From: Ignelater luminosus
Lineage: Eukaryota > Arthropoda > Insecta > Coleoptera > Elateridae
Direction: 5' to 3'
Assembly: GCA_011009095.1 (NCBI GenBank)
Contig: VTPC01004878.1
Span: forward strand, 94,632 to 158,631
Length of the DNA: 64,000 nucleotides
A model generated the notes under the pieces. The model was not told the DNA's origin and ran no database searches. It saw nothing but the letters and a program-made list of their open reading frames with translations. Below are positions 46,370 through 59,049 of the stretch, piece by piece; the stretch's first letter is position 1; each line of letters opens with the position of its first letter. The position numbers and the translations under genes are program-made.

Positions 46370-47860
46370 TTTAACCATTTCTCAAGTCTTGCAATGTATT
46401 CTTGAATGTTAGTGTGGGTTTAGTTGGCGTTGTTGTGTCTAGTTAGTATCACAGTATCATCAGCTATTGTGATGTGTGATGACATTGGAAAGTCGGATGT
46501 CAACAAGATGTATAGTAATGGACCTATGATATTGCCTTGGGATACTCCTGAGTTAATTTGTGATATGTTAGAAACGCTTCACTTGACACTGGTATTTTGT
46601 GTAATAGCCTTATATGCCAGACCCTAGCGAAGGCGTGTGTCACATCAAGTAAAACTGATGTGCAGTATTCCTCCAGATAGTGTGTTATCAGGAATCTATT
46701 CATCTAAGAACCAATATTTCTAGTAACACTGAGACAGTGAGTAAGACTATACCTTTCCTTGGCAGTTTTTTTAGCATCTTTAGAGTTTTTCACATTTAGA
46801 TTTTTGACTTCTTGAGTTATTTCTTTGGGTGTAACAAGATCTATTGGCTAGGTTGTTGGAAGAGGAGCTTCTAAGAATTCCAGAATTTAAAGATATCAGC
46901 AAGATATTCTGCAAAAATATCTGCTTTCTCCTTGTCACTTTTAGCCCATTGGTTTTGACTTGGAGTTTGTGTCTCTACCCGTAACGGAGGTGATGTTAGT
47001 GTAGGTTTGCGTATAGACTTTATTGGTTTCCATACTGAATTATAGTTAGCGGTTTAAATTAAACACTTAATCTTTGAAGGACTCTCATGTTTTTAGTTTC
47101 AGTTTCAGTTTATTGTTTATTCTATTAAAAGCATTTTTGTCCGATGGTGTGTGACTTCTTTGTCATCTTTCTCTGGTTTGTTTTTTTTTCAGCTATTATC
47201 TTTTTGATTTCTAGCGGAACGTTCATTATATATATTTTGTGAATTATTTTTGAAGTGGCTTGTTGGGCTGCCTCTTGTAAAAATTTGGTAAAGTCATCTG
47301 TAGCTTCTTCTATTTCATTTGGATTTATGAGACTCCTGTTATTTGAATTTCTTCGGTTAGCTTGTTTTTGTAGTGCATCCAATTAGTTAGTGTTATATAG
47401 TCTAAATACAGTTCTACGAACTGATAGTTGCTATTACTGGTGAGTGGTCCAGAGATAGCTGGGTACTATGTTTGTATACGTTGACGCAGTGTTGTTAGCG
47501 ACAAAGAAATCCAAGAGATTTGGCCAGTAAGCAGGTGTACCTCTAGACAAAAATGAGTAATTTTTTTCTTGTATGAGTTTTAATAGCTTCCTGCCTTTTA
47601 TGGTTATCGCACGGGATCCCCAAGTGGAATGAATCAGAGATACTTTTTTTAAATTAGTGCTTTTAGCGATTGGAATTAAATTTGGGATGCGAATGTGTAC
47701 TTGCGGGTGTTTCGTAAGTTGTTGAAGGTCAGTCATCTATATGTAAAGAAGCTCAGATTTTTTAATGGTTTGGTCAATATTTTGGAAAGTTTTTCCACAG
47801 ATGGGCATTCTTATTTCGGGCATTTTTTGTATCTTGTGCGATTTTAATAACTCAATAGTT
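46370..47860 (-). mobile_element. Decayed Jockey-like LINE, endonuclease and part of RT
   Basis: The 100-codon minus frame at 47,434-47,736 is a clear endonuclease remnant: STWGSRAITIKGRKLLKLIQ matches the T.WGSR....KGR.L block, and RGTPAYWPNLLDFFVANN matches P.YWP....D.LDFFV. A second frame (47,125-47,382) covers the spacer. KPTLTSPPLRVETQTPSQNQ and WAKSDKEKADIFAEYLADIF follow near 46,900-47,010, matching the DKEKAEIFAEHLA segment ahead of the RT. VLLDVTHAFARVW near 46,620-46,660 is the RT LDV..AFD.VWH block. The middle of the RT is missing and the YADD block is not recognisable. Several frame changes. Confidence 0.85.
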
Positions 47861-49233
47861 TACGCACAACAAAGCAATTTTGATTTGCCTTCCGGCATGC
47901 AATGTAAAGTTTAGTGGTGTTTTTAGAAAAGAATTTCCATTAAATGTTGTTGTTTCACTTGTTTTAATTTTTATAAAATTCTTTAGGATAATAGAAAATT
48001 TCTATCGAATGTTTAAAAGTTTCCGTAACATATCTAAAACAAACAAATCTTTTTTTTAACAATTTTTTATTTTTCTTAAAATCTATAAATTTATTCTTAT
48101 GAAACCCTTTAACAAAATAAATGTAAAATAATTTTTTATTTCTTTTATTTTTTGCTACATTTTTTAGAAATTTTTATATTCCTCTTTTAAGGCAATAGTG
48201 CTATCAAAATATTCTAGTTTTCTTTCTTGTATACTTAGATTTTCTAATTTAAATTGCAAATATGGTAGGTTAATTGGTTTTATTTTTTTAATTTATAAGG
48301 AGACAGTTTAGTATTTTTGTTCTTTCTATTTCTTAGAACAAATGGAACAATATTACTGGTTCTTACTAATCCGAGTTCTTTTAAATTTATTTTTTTCAGA
48401 ATTGTAGAAAACAGAATATTAGACTTCGAAAAATATGTCTTTCCGGATTTAATAAAATATTTTTAGTTTATAGACACGATATTTTGCGCTGCAAAAGCAG
48501 CTATAGCTGCGCTTTTATTTTTTTATCTTCCTTCGAGATAGTTAATTGGTAAAAGCTTAAAACTAAAAGCAGATAAAATATAATTTATAATTTTATTTCT
48601 CCCTGCTTGTTTTTCAGGTAATTTTATTTTTATCCCAGTTAATTTTTTCGTATTTTTATTTCCCCAGTAAATTTTTCAAGACTAGACAGCAGCTGTTTTG
48701 TAATTCGTTTGTCAATTTTTCCCACATTTCCTGCAGTGATATAGAGTAAAAGGCTGCTTTTTCGAAATACAAGAGCTGTTCTGCAATATTTGTAAACAAT
48801 CTTTCAATGGATCGAATTCCTGCTTTTCTTGAAAGTTATCATAATCAATATCTCCAACATTTGTTAAAAAGATTATTGTTGTCTAAACTTTTTGTAAGTA
48901 ACACAAGCCAAATCTTTCGGTTGTTGACTTTATTTTATTTCCAAGTAGTTGTAAGTGCGATTTCAACCACCATTTATATAGAAAAGAATTTTTAATAGAA
49001 AAATAAAAAAGCAGAATAGTAAAATGTAAACCTTAAAAGAAAAATAGAGACATTTGGTTAAATTTAAAAATGTATAGAAAGTAAAGTAAGCTAGCCTTTT
49101 TACCCAAATGATTTTTATTTTCTAATAGTTCTCCATTTTTTTTGAATGGGATGTTTTTACTAACTTTTTGCTAGATTTTCGATTCGTTGGAGGGATTTTA
49201 AAAATTTTATAAGTAGTTGGTTTGGCTGGTTTT
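47861..49233. other. AT-rich non-coding stretch
   Basis: Extremely T-rich on the plus strand. No gene or element was recognised. Confidence 0.4.
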
Positions 49234-49369
49234 ACAAGTCCTAAAATTTAGTAAAACAACAAAAAAATCACTAAATTTGCGACTTCAACGGCTAAATTTT
49301 AAAAAAAGTTTTAGTTAAATTTTAATAATTTTTTTGCTAAAAATTTTATTACTAAATTTTAGGACTTGT
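49234..49369. mobile_element. Small palindromic MITE-like element, 136 bp
   Basis: The outer 21 bp (49,234-49,254, starting ACAAGTCCTAAAATTTAG) are a perfect reverse complement of 49,349-49,369. CTAAATTT words recur inside (near 49,273 and 49,292), suggesting the whole could fold into a hairpin. No target duplication could be fixed because the flanks are A/T-rich. No coding capacity. Confidence 0.6.
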
Positions 49370-50389
49370 TAAATCTCCAATTTCTTAAAATATCTGGTCT
49401 AGAACCGACGTTTATGCAACTACCTTAATGCTACCAAATTTATATTGAGATGTAATTAGAAATAAAAAATTTTAAAAATTGTGACCTGAAGTCCGCTTGA
49501 ATTTACTGACGACTGATGTTAACAATCATTTAGATATTTTTTCAGACTTTTACATTAATCAGCAAACTATGTACCTACTAGAGAAAGGATTTTCTGTAAC
49601 ACAGAAAGTTTTACGTAGATTTCATGATTATTTATTACTTACATGAAAGAAACACTAAATTCTCTTTGTGCGTATGCAATGATGTCGAAGTGAACTTACA
49701 TAGAGCACGTCGCTAAGTTCGAGATACGTAATACATACATACATACATGTAATTTCGTTATCAGATTTTAATGTTTTCCCTGTTTTGCAAACAGATCTAG
49801 CACTAGAAACACTTTTTACGCTGCCATTTGCCATAATTTTAAAAAGTTGCCGCCTAATTCGAGAATTGAATCCGTGTCAACGATTCTTTTCTTCCACAAA
49901 CCTCCGTATTTTGCTGGCTTGCAGAATTTTGAAGAGATGCAGACCTTTCTAATTCAACAGCGATTTTGTGGAAAACAAAGGGTTTTGTTTCCAGTGTAAC
50001 ATAATACACTAAACAGAGGTAGGATTAAACAACTATTAACTGATGCAACGTGCCCATCTCACAAGCGTCATAATAGTTGCCATATAATTGTTCGAAATTG
50101 ACAGATTAATTGAGAGCAAACTAGCAGCTAATTATTTGTTAATCTCCTTATTATTATAATAGTTGTGAATCTTAAATTGCTATCAGTACCTTGTCGAAAA
50201 GGATACACAATAGTATTTTAGAAGCTGTAATACCACCAAGACTGTACAGGGTGAGCTGAATTCGATGTATAAATGCAAAGGATTTCAAAAATCAGAACAG
50301 TTAGAGAAAAACTAAATGCAGTTATCTCCAGATGGGTTTACTGATTAAATCAGAATTTGATAACTTTTTTGTGAAAAACTTGATATAAT
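49370..50389. other. Non-coding stretch
   Basis: No gene was recognised. It contains a short ACAT tandem run at 49,731-49,747 and TACAGGGTG at 50,245, whose right flank (AGCTGAATTCGATGTATAAA) resembles the right flank of the motif at 40,513. Confidence 0.4.
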
Positions 50390-50640
50390 GATAGAAAAAT
50401 GGTGAGATTCGTATGTGTATAGATTATCGACATCTCAATAAATTTTCTGTTAAAGATAGATTTTGCCCCTAGTCAATAACTGATTGAGTTTTTTTATGAA
50501 TTTTTATGAATTTCTAAAAAATCAATTACTTAGACTTCTTTTCTAACCCCAATAATTCAATTTAAAGACTTACAAGTAAAACAATTATTGCTAAAGCCTA
50601 AAAGATTTTTTGCCATTATTAAGATTTTCTCAAATGATTG
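50390..50640 (+). mobile_element. Gypsy-like retrotransposon fossil, small fragment
   Basis: A short plus-strand block resembles the reverse transcriptase start of Gypsy-type LTR retrotransposons (a R.CIDYR.LN..... VKDRF-like segment). Only a small broken piece remains. No LTRs were found next to it, and it appears old. It is unrelated by position to the solo LTR at 15.6 kb. Confidence 0.5.
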
Positions 50641-51199
50641 TTATATTCTCACAGATATTTAAAAATCCCATTTAAGAAAATACTTGATCTCTAAGATATG
50701 AAAATGTTGATAAAGACGTCTCACGATGTAGAAACTTGCAGTTGCAGTTTGCAATCAATTGAGGACGTAGCAGTAGATGTAATCAATGTTTAGTTGTTAA
50801 TTAGCGATCCAAGCCTCCAAACTCCAAATTATATCTTGTCTAATTAGATAGCATGGCCAAGAATATGCTTTTAATGAAATTCTGTTATCAAACGTAAAAA
50901 CGTCTCATCCGGCGTTTCTTGTTTTGGATGTCGCCACTACTTAAAATTCCATCACGGTACTCGACGCTTAATATTGATTTTGCCACCACCAACAGGTATG
51001 ATTGCTTAAGCAGCTTTGCTAACTGTATTTTTAAAAGTAAAAGACAGGTCTACAGTGTATATATTCCACATATACTTGCTAATTTGCTTTTTGTTCTAGA
51101 AATTGCTTTGTAATGTAAAATTAGAAACTAGACAAAGTAGATCTGGGTTTGTAATAATCCAATCCCATAAGGGATTATGGGCGTTAAAGCTCCCAACCA
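50641..51199. other. Non-coding stretch
   Basis: No family was recognised. A 64-codon plus frame (50,919-51,113) reads SRYSTLNIDFATTNRYDCLS and could be a remnant of a mobile-element protein, but I could not match it. Confidence 0.3.
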
Positions 51200-51480
51200 G
51201 AACATATGACCTTGGTAACTATTGACTTAAGTTTAATAAATTAATTAAAATTGATCACCCCTTAGGTGCCAAAGAAGAAACTTTTTGATATTCTTGTTCC
51301 AGTCAAACACCCCACAGAGTATTCCTGTTCGAAATGGCTGCTTTTGGAAATTAATAGCAGTATGTCCAAAGCGCTAACATTTAAAGCACATTTAACAAGA
51401 TGGGATGTAAGGTCTCACTGATAAAAAATAAAATGCTGTCTTTATTCTTTCGGGTCAATCTTCTACCATAGACAACTTTA
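51200..51480 (-). mobile_element. Decayed LINE first-ORF (gag-like) fragment
   Basis: The minus strand reads VRPYIPSC.MCFKC.RFGHT (near 51,350-51,420, dots marking stops or lost residues). This matches VRPYIP.P.RCFKCQRFGH at the start of the CCHC zinc knuckles in the first open reading frame of Jockey- and I-type LINEs. The following knuckles are not recognisable. Together with the LINE second-frame fossils elsewhere it shows full elements once existed, but it is not attached to any of them. Confidence 0.65.
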
Positions 51481-54089
51481 AATTGAGTTCATTTTTAATT
51501 TCCTTGATGGGGCAGCTACCTAAATCTCTTCATGTTACTACCAATAAAGGTTTGTCTAAATAAACCAAGAATCCATCGAAAAACGAGTTTGATAAAATAT
51601 ATGACATACTTGATTCAGATGTAGCACCCATGGGAAAAAATAAACCTAATGATGATTTCATAAAATTAAAATATGAGTTGTAATTTTTGACAATTTGATG
51701 TTAATAGTCGTAAAGAATTACCCCAAGATGGTTTAATTAGAAGTTTAAAACTCTTAATGTTAAGGAAGCTAAATGAAAAAAGCGTCAATTACCATTTTTC
51801 GTTTTTCGGCATTGAGGAAGTCAAAAACAAAAGAACTATGCTAACATTCCTTTTTAGATTATTAATTAGCATCAAATATGTTCTGTCTCTGTATATAAGC
51901 CAAGTCCTTACGCTTATGCTCGAATTTGAATTACCCTGTACATGACTAGTATTAGTAAATTAAAATGAAGGAAATTGCTACAGTTCTGATGCTATCACCA
52001 CCAAAGGTGACCGAGCTGTTCTAGAAGTTAACCTTCTTTTAAGCCAATGAAATAATAACTTGGTAGCGGAGCAGAGAATTGCAAGTACACGCACCTAGTC
52101 GTGGACCCGATGGATAAATAGACAGCTGATGGTAAAAACAGACAGTTAGGGCAACATGAACAATAGTGATAAAAAACGATATTTTGCACTATTTTAGCTG
52201 CGAATCATCGCATTACACAACTATCCTATCCCTTCCAAAGCGTCGAAAGCCGTAAGATGCTTAAACTGTTTGGGTCCCTTAAACTCAGCGGAAGTCTGAA
52301 GCAATAATGTGGGTAGATTGGAATCGAAATTCCTAAATCCCAAGTAATGTCTTCGTCTCTCTGCACAACACCAGGCAATGACGGAAGCTATGCCGAATTA
52401 AAGATTAATATTGTGGTAACGTAAAACAGAAATAAACCTTAACTAATTGGTAAATTTTATGTGCAAAATGTATTATAGAATAAATTGGACTGGAAGAGAC
52501 TAGAAAAGTTTTTCTTGAAAAATTTGAAAACAAAAGCTTTTAAAATTGTGCTGTAAATAAGCGCACAAAGCTTTTTAGAAGATGGGATATGTGCCAAGTC
52601 TAAAAAATCGACAAGGTACTTGTCAGGTGCTTGGACATTCTGTACAATATTAACCCGGTAATTATCTTCTTTTTTGGTCAAGCTAGAGGTTGATAAATTA
52701 ACAAGTTAAACTAAAATGTCAATTAAAAGTGATTTGACTTTAAGAGCACGCTAATTTAGATTGACATTAGAATCACTTATCCTACCAATTAAATTAAATG
52801 CTGAACATTTCTGTCAGCAATCTATTTAAAATTCAATGTTTTATGACATTGGTCAGTGCTGCATTTAAAAAGTCACTATATAGAAAATAAACCATTTTTC
52901 ATTAAATCAAACAGTCCAAAACTAGAACAATGACATTAAATAATAATAACCAAAGGTCCCACTTCCCACTACAGTCAAATGAAAAGATCTAGAAATAAAA
53001 CCAAGACAATTAACAAAAATTAGATTACAACTCTTGAGAAACCTGCACGCTACTCTCAAGTGAAAACGATCATTCATTATTATGAAAACTAGAATAGAAT
53101 ATTTTAAAAAGTTGGTTACTGAAATAGAACGGAAAAACAATTTTAAGGGAAGGCAGGTTTGTTATATTCTCAATTGTAATGTTCTGAAAGGCAAGATAAT
53201 AGAAAAAATTATTTAATCAAAACAATATTTAAAAAATTTGTCCATAGTATTAAATAAATTTATTTCCCAAATAAAAAAAGTCATATTCAGTGCAATATAA
53301 TGTAATTCCGCTCATTTTAACTTCATATAACTAAAATCTAATTTAATTTTGAATCTGAGTTGTTACACATCTGATGGTTCAAATTTAAATGGAAATGGTA
53401 GATCTGAACTAGGAAATTATATTACAGACTATGTTTATGAAATCGTGAACATTCAGGGTGTAACAGATATTGTGAGCCACTCACTTGACTTCTCGTTTTG
53501 CCAGAAATGTCATCAACTTTTTAATTTTAAATTGCCACACACCTTTCTTCAAATATGTTCTAGTTGAGTTATCATAAAATGCTGAAATTGCTCAGTGTAA
53601 TATCATCTTGCAATTCCCTTCAAAAAACCTAAATACAGTTTAGTGCTAAAATAATTAGGAGAGCCAATATCTATACATTTCAAAATTAGCATGGGATTTC
53701 CTAAGTTGCGTCCGTTGATTTAGCACCCGGTATAACAATAATAGGAAATTGCACAAATAAAAATAAAAAGAGTCAAAAGAAAAAAAATACTCAACAACTA
53801 GAAAAAGAATAATAATAAAATAAAAACAAACAAAGGTCAAAAAGGCAAGATTTTATCGATTCAAACCGCGCATAGCCAAAATGTCCACTGTTTATTTTCG
53901 GCTTGTAATATATTGTATGTCACGGGACACCTTGCATAATATTTCAACTGATATTGTAGGTAGTTATTAAAATAGACGATCTAGCTCATGATTCAGATTC
54001 CTTTACAATGTTTCTTAATAATAAAATTACAAATAAAACAACAAATTAACAAATATTGAGAAATTTAGTAAAATACCGACAGGGCCGTT
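51481..54089. other. Non-coding stretch
   Basis: No gene was recognised. Around 51,990-52,400 the sequence is less AT-rich without a coding frame and could be an unrecognised short repeat. Short frames at 52,457-53,567 and the lysine- and phenylalanine-rich frame at 53,655-53,840 (-) have no family resemblance. Confidence 0.35.
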
Positions 54090-55430
54090 TCAAGTGCTTG
54101 TGCAAATATCAAAAGCCCTGCAAACCAGGGTTGTGATACCCACATTGGTTAGCTGGGTGAAGTCTGCACTGTAAGTAAGAAGCCTTAAAGCAGCTCTACG
54201 TGACTGTCATGTAGACAATTGGGTGCAGGAAAGCTGCTTTTCATCCCGTCTTTGGTGTCTATGGATGATCTTTTGGAGCGCTTAACAGCGGAAGGCTTTC
54301 TTGCTCAGACATATGCAGATGATGGAACAGTCGCTTTCTCAACGTCGCAGACCTGTACCGCTCGCGCAGGAGGTAAAGAAAAAGAAGAAAAAAGAAAAAG
54401 AAGAAAAAAGAAAAAGAAGAAAAGAGGTTAAGCTGGAAGTCACTTGTTGATAAGATGATAACCAAGCCGACAGCAACACTCTGACAGCTGCGTCAGGTAG
54501 ACTAGGGAATCAATCTCAGATTGACACGGTAATGATCAGACTTAGAATACTGTATGGTTCAGTAGTCTGGTAGTCTACTATAGAGCGCACCACCATCATC
54601 AAAGCATATTTGGATAAGGAAGGAAGCAATAACGATCTACTTCAAAATGCGGCATGTAGGGATATAATTTAGAAATGGAAATGCCTTTGGAAGTACTCCC
54701 TCACAATTCCAACTGAGGAGTAGTGGGAGAGCAGTAAGGCGAATTTCCAAAAAAAAACTTGCTAGATGGCAGGAAATCGTCGACAGCAGGAATTTATCTT
54801 GTTTTGCTCTGAGAAAGCACACTATGGTTTTCTAGGCTGAAGTTTATGCCATTGGTGGTGTATATAGAGAAGATGCGGAGATGACAAAGCAAAAGAGGAG
54901 TGCATAGACGCTTTAGAAAGACTTGCCACAACATAGGAAACTAACCTCTTTTGGGTTGCTGGGCACAGTGGGATTCACGGCAACAAGAAAACTTGCTAGA
55001 CTAGGAACCGAGGATACCTACTTAGGAGATTCAAAAGCAGATAAGAAGTAGTGGCCATTACCAAGCAAAAGACCACAATTTGTTTTAACTTATCAAAGTT
55101 CTAAGGCCATTGCATCTTAAAAAAGCACCTGTCACTCATAGGTGTAGAGAAAGATCGTACATGCCCTAAATGTGGGAATGGCAGTAAAGCGTCTTTGCAC
55201 TTTCTGGGAGAACGTGAAGGTTATGAGAGGCTGAGATCTTATACCTTTCAAGCAGGAATTGACATACTCACTTTTGTACGGGAGTCAGGTAGGTTCGGGC
55301 AGAAAACAAAAAAAATAATAGATGGTCGTAGTAGAAAAGAGCTATTAAGGCCTATTTGCTGGGCTTTAGCTTTCTTAACTGCTACTGCAACTCTGGCAAT
55401 ATTGATGATTGGACAAACAATGTAACAATG
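54090..55430 (+). mobile_element. Decayed LINE with RNase H remnant
   Basis: Plus-strand pieces appear in the order of a LINE second frame. LWCLWMIF in one frame and SMDDLLERLTAEGFLAQTYA then DDGTVAFST in another (54,258-54,345) match the LLWC...D.LLERL...GF..Q.YADD block of the RT. FWVAGHSGIHGNKK (near 54,950-54,995) matches the RNase H motif W.PGHSGI.GNE.AD. LSLIGVEKDRTCPKCGNGSK then ASLHFLGE (near 55,130-55,210) matches the C-terminal CRLCGEE.ET..HIL.EC segment. Presence of RNase H points to I- or LOA-like groups rather than Jockey. Stops and frame changes are frequent. The 76-codon open frame at 55,195-55,425 is its C-terminal part. Confidence 0.75.
54373..54427 (+). repeat. AAGAAA-type purine microsatellite inside the LINE fossil
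   Basis: A run of imperfect AAGAAAAA/AAGAAG units on the plus strand follows the RT catalytic block of the LINE. It breaks the coding sense into a lysine/glutamate run and likely expanded after the element died. Confidence 0.8.
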
Positions 55431-58400
55431 TGCGGTTTAAAAGAAATATTAAATTCTCTAACAAAACATTAGTGTGGTGTGCAATTTCAACGGCTGTTGT
55501 TAGGAATTAAACGCTAAATAGAGAAAGTTACACTTGTAAATGTCTATCAAAATGGGTTGATTTCTTTAACACATGTCATCCTCAGAATGATACATTATTT
55601 TGGCTAAACAATTAACAAACAATAAGTACATTCACTGAAGATAATTTGGAGCTTTTTAAATTTATAAAAGAATCCAATAAACCCAAAAAGTTCAGTCTAC
55701 TAATGATTTAGGGGCCCAATTCTTACCGACTATTAATGAATGATTGATGTATTTTTTGGACATTTAAGAAAATTGTTGAAACAACAGCTTCCAAAGTAAA
55801 AGTAAACTATTTTTTAATTCTGTTCTCAAAAAAGTAAATGAGTTAATTATAGTAATAAAATCTAGTGAAACGACGTTTACAGTTATTTTTGTGTAATTGT
55901 GTGTTAAAAACACGACTCATGTCTCCATCTGATTTTAAGCAAGAGGCTAGCAATAAAGCCTGGAGAGAAAATATCTACAGTAAGTATACGTAAATATATT
56001 GGTGTATTGTGACCTAACTAGAATTCCTACTGACCCGAATAAATTTGTCAGCGCTTTCACACAATGAGAATAAAACATCCGAAGCTTGCAGTGCAAGTAT
56101 CTGCATATGTAAACTTTATGGTCTTAATTCTATGTCATTTACAATGCTAGTAAACTGTAACTTAAATGTCAAATTTACGTTTACCGTGTAATTGAAATTT
56201 AAGCATGTAATTGCTACATGTTACCACAGACTAGATAACACAATTAACAGTAACAAGCATTGTCGTGGTTATGTTAGCGGTAAATAATACAAGAATCGAT
56301 ACTTTTGGAATATTCGTAGCTCTCGTTTGGCCTAGTGCCTTCTTCTAGTTGTTTTACAAATTTAACCTTAACTTTAGGTTACTCCTTAACAACACCTTTA
56401 CTTAAAATTACTTTGCAATAGTAAATATTTGTTCGTTCAAAAACCAATAAACAGAAAAAATTTTAATTATATAGTACTAGAAGATGAAGGGCTTTGAGTC
56501 TGAAAATGCCTACAATGTGTCTCACTTTACATATACAGACATAACTGAGAAATTTAAAATTTTACTCAAAACTATAAAACATAGAAGATCGTTAAATTGC
56601 GTTTGTACTGATAGATTCGGGTTAAAAAATTGGGTCAATAATTGTTCTGTTTGGAATAATAAGCACAACACCTCAATTACGTTTATCACGAATGAGACAC
56701 ACTGTATGCAAAATCTTCCTACACAAAAACCACTTTGCTCAATTATTTACATCCATTTGTAACGGTTGCACAAATGCCATTTTAGTTTTATCATTCTTAT
56801 CTTAAAGTCAGTTTTGAAATCACGTATCAAACATTTAATCACTTGGATAACCCTTTAGTATTAGTTTTATTGATAGAAATAAAATTTGTTTTGAGTGTAG
56901 AATTTAAAAAATTTGTAAAGAGATTGGTTTCTCCGTGAAAGCAAATATTAGCTCAACAATTTAATTACAGAGTTATCAATCAGTAATCCATTAAACAGTA
57001 AATTAACTAATTTAACCTAAAAATACAAAGCGTGAAAGCGGTCTTTGAATAAACTAATCTACTACAACTGAATCTGCTTTTCATCAACCAATGTAGTTTG
57101 CTACATCAAAGTATTGTTTGGATTTGTGCACTGCTCTAAACGTGTTTTATTTTTTTTTTACAAAGCAAAACAAACTTACCAGTACGTAACTTTTAAAAGT
57201 GCTCAAGTAAAACTATTTTAAATTAAAAAATTCCCTTTGAAACGATTTCGATATTTAAATACTTGAATACTTAACACCAGCAGTAAAACTATGGCGTCAT
57301 TGGTGTCTGATAAATAATGGCATTAACCTTTTTTAGTAGACTGCAAAATGTTCTACAAAAATCAGTGACAGCTATGCAGAGAATGCATTACTAATATCAT
57401 TTTAAAACCGTGCTGAATTCAGAAAAACAAGATTACTTATAATTAGCTGAAGATCATCTTTAATAAATGCCAGATTTTCTTTTTTTTTGTGATTTTTATA
57501 TTAAAAAAGACAGAGTTATTATTAGTTTTGGAAACTTTAGATAGATAGATAGAGAAAGTATAAATGAGAATAAATATAATAAAATTAATTTAAAAAAAAG
57601 GATTAAAATTCCTTCACTTATTAATCGTTCACGTAATATCGTATCAAAATCGGTCCAGTAACTTTGAACTTACCTCACCAACAAAAAAGTCACTAGCCAT
57701 CACGGACCGTTCGAATAGCTTATAATCGAAGTAAGACAATGTTATTTTTATATAGTGTTGATAAAAAACCTAAATATTTTGCAGTTGCGTCCAAAAACTT
57801 TCTATTATAGCAATTGGAATTAAGATTGATTCATTTGAAGCCTCTTTTGGGGGGGGGGAGATTTTATAATGGTAAATGACAATACTAGAACAAGTAAGTC
57901 AAAAATAGACAAATTCGAAAAAACTGATTTTTATGTCAATAATGGTTTGAACAGAATCAAAAAGACTCTGTCTTGACCGAAAGGTCCAAAATGTCCAATT
58001 TGTCTACCGTTTAGAAAAGCTTTCCCAATTTTAAGCAAAACTGGATGCCACATTAAAAGAAAAGATACTAAAGCTTTTTTAAGAAAACATCTCAAGTGTT
58101 GTGTAGAAATCTAACTCAAAAATTCAATCCAGCCAGGAATTCAGTCTATAGAAACCTGAAACTTATTTTGCTTTGTATAGCAGATTCGGTTATATTTCCC
58201 TAAATGGCTACAATTCTGACTGAACGTTGGGTTTGGGAGTTTAAGAGATTTAGGGAAATTAAATATTTTACTATACCTGACTACTTTTGCTACTTGTTTT
58301 CAGTAAAAATGTTCAGTGTTCACCCTTTCAGCAGTATTTCTCAAAATATTCGCTGACGAGTGCAAGTTCAGAAGTTTCACAAACGCATTTGATATTCTAA

Positions 58401-59049
58401 GAATTATTTCGCCGAATAGAAAATTGAAATATTTTATGTTAAACCAAATTTGATTGCCTTCAGATGACGTACACTAGTTTTTAATTTTCAAACGTACCTG
58501 CTACTTCTTTTCTGCACATATCTTCCAATTCCCTTAAAAATTTTTTGCCGTGCTGAGAATCAACCATTCTCTCTGTTATTTTACTAAACACCGCCGAAGA
58601 TTCAGTCAGCATGAATATAGTCAACATTGCAAATACTCAGTTGCAGTAGATCCTACGGGTGGGCTTGCTGCCATTTTTTTTTTATTTCCGTGTCAAACAT
58701 CGCAGCTTCTTCTCCGTAAACTTTTGCTGTTCTGAGAATACAACCCACGGTTTATTTTTTTAGAAGCTGTAACAAAAATGGCTTTGAATAATGATGACGA
58801 TGATGATAAGAAGAGATATGGCTTCGCTGTAAAATATTTTTGACTTGAATACTGATCCATTTTTTTTTTGTTTTTTTTTATCATCATCAATAAAGGTTCC
58901 TGACTTTTGTCTAAATAATGCCCTTGCTATATACATAGCTTTCACAATAGTTGCCCAAGGTTTCTAAGTCATCTGGTGTTTAAGGTTAAATGTCTACAAT
59001 TCTTATTGTACAGAGTCAAAGATAAGAGGTAGGACTGACATTATGCTTA
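55431..59049. other. AT-rich non-coding stretch
   Basis: No gene was recognised. It contains an ATAG run at 57,541, a run of ten G at 57,849-57,858, and GATGATGAT/poly-A microsatellite sequence around 58,790-58,890. A 92-codon plus frame at 56,484-56,762 has no family resemblance. TCAAAATCGGTCCAGTAAC near 57,645 resembles tails of repeated elements seen in insects, but no element could be delimited. Confidence 0.35.

Noticed and set aside
54373-54427. Lysine/glutamate-rich coding segment
   Set aside because: It is a purine microsatellite inside a dead LINE frame.
58693-58945. Lysine-rich minus-strand frames starting MMMIKKNKKK and MKAMYIARAL
   Set aside because: They arise from poly-A/T and ATC microsatellite sequence and overlap each other in two frames.
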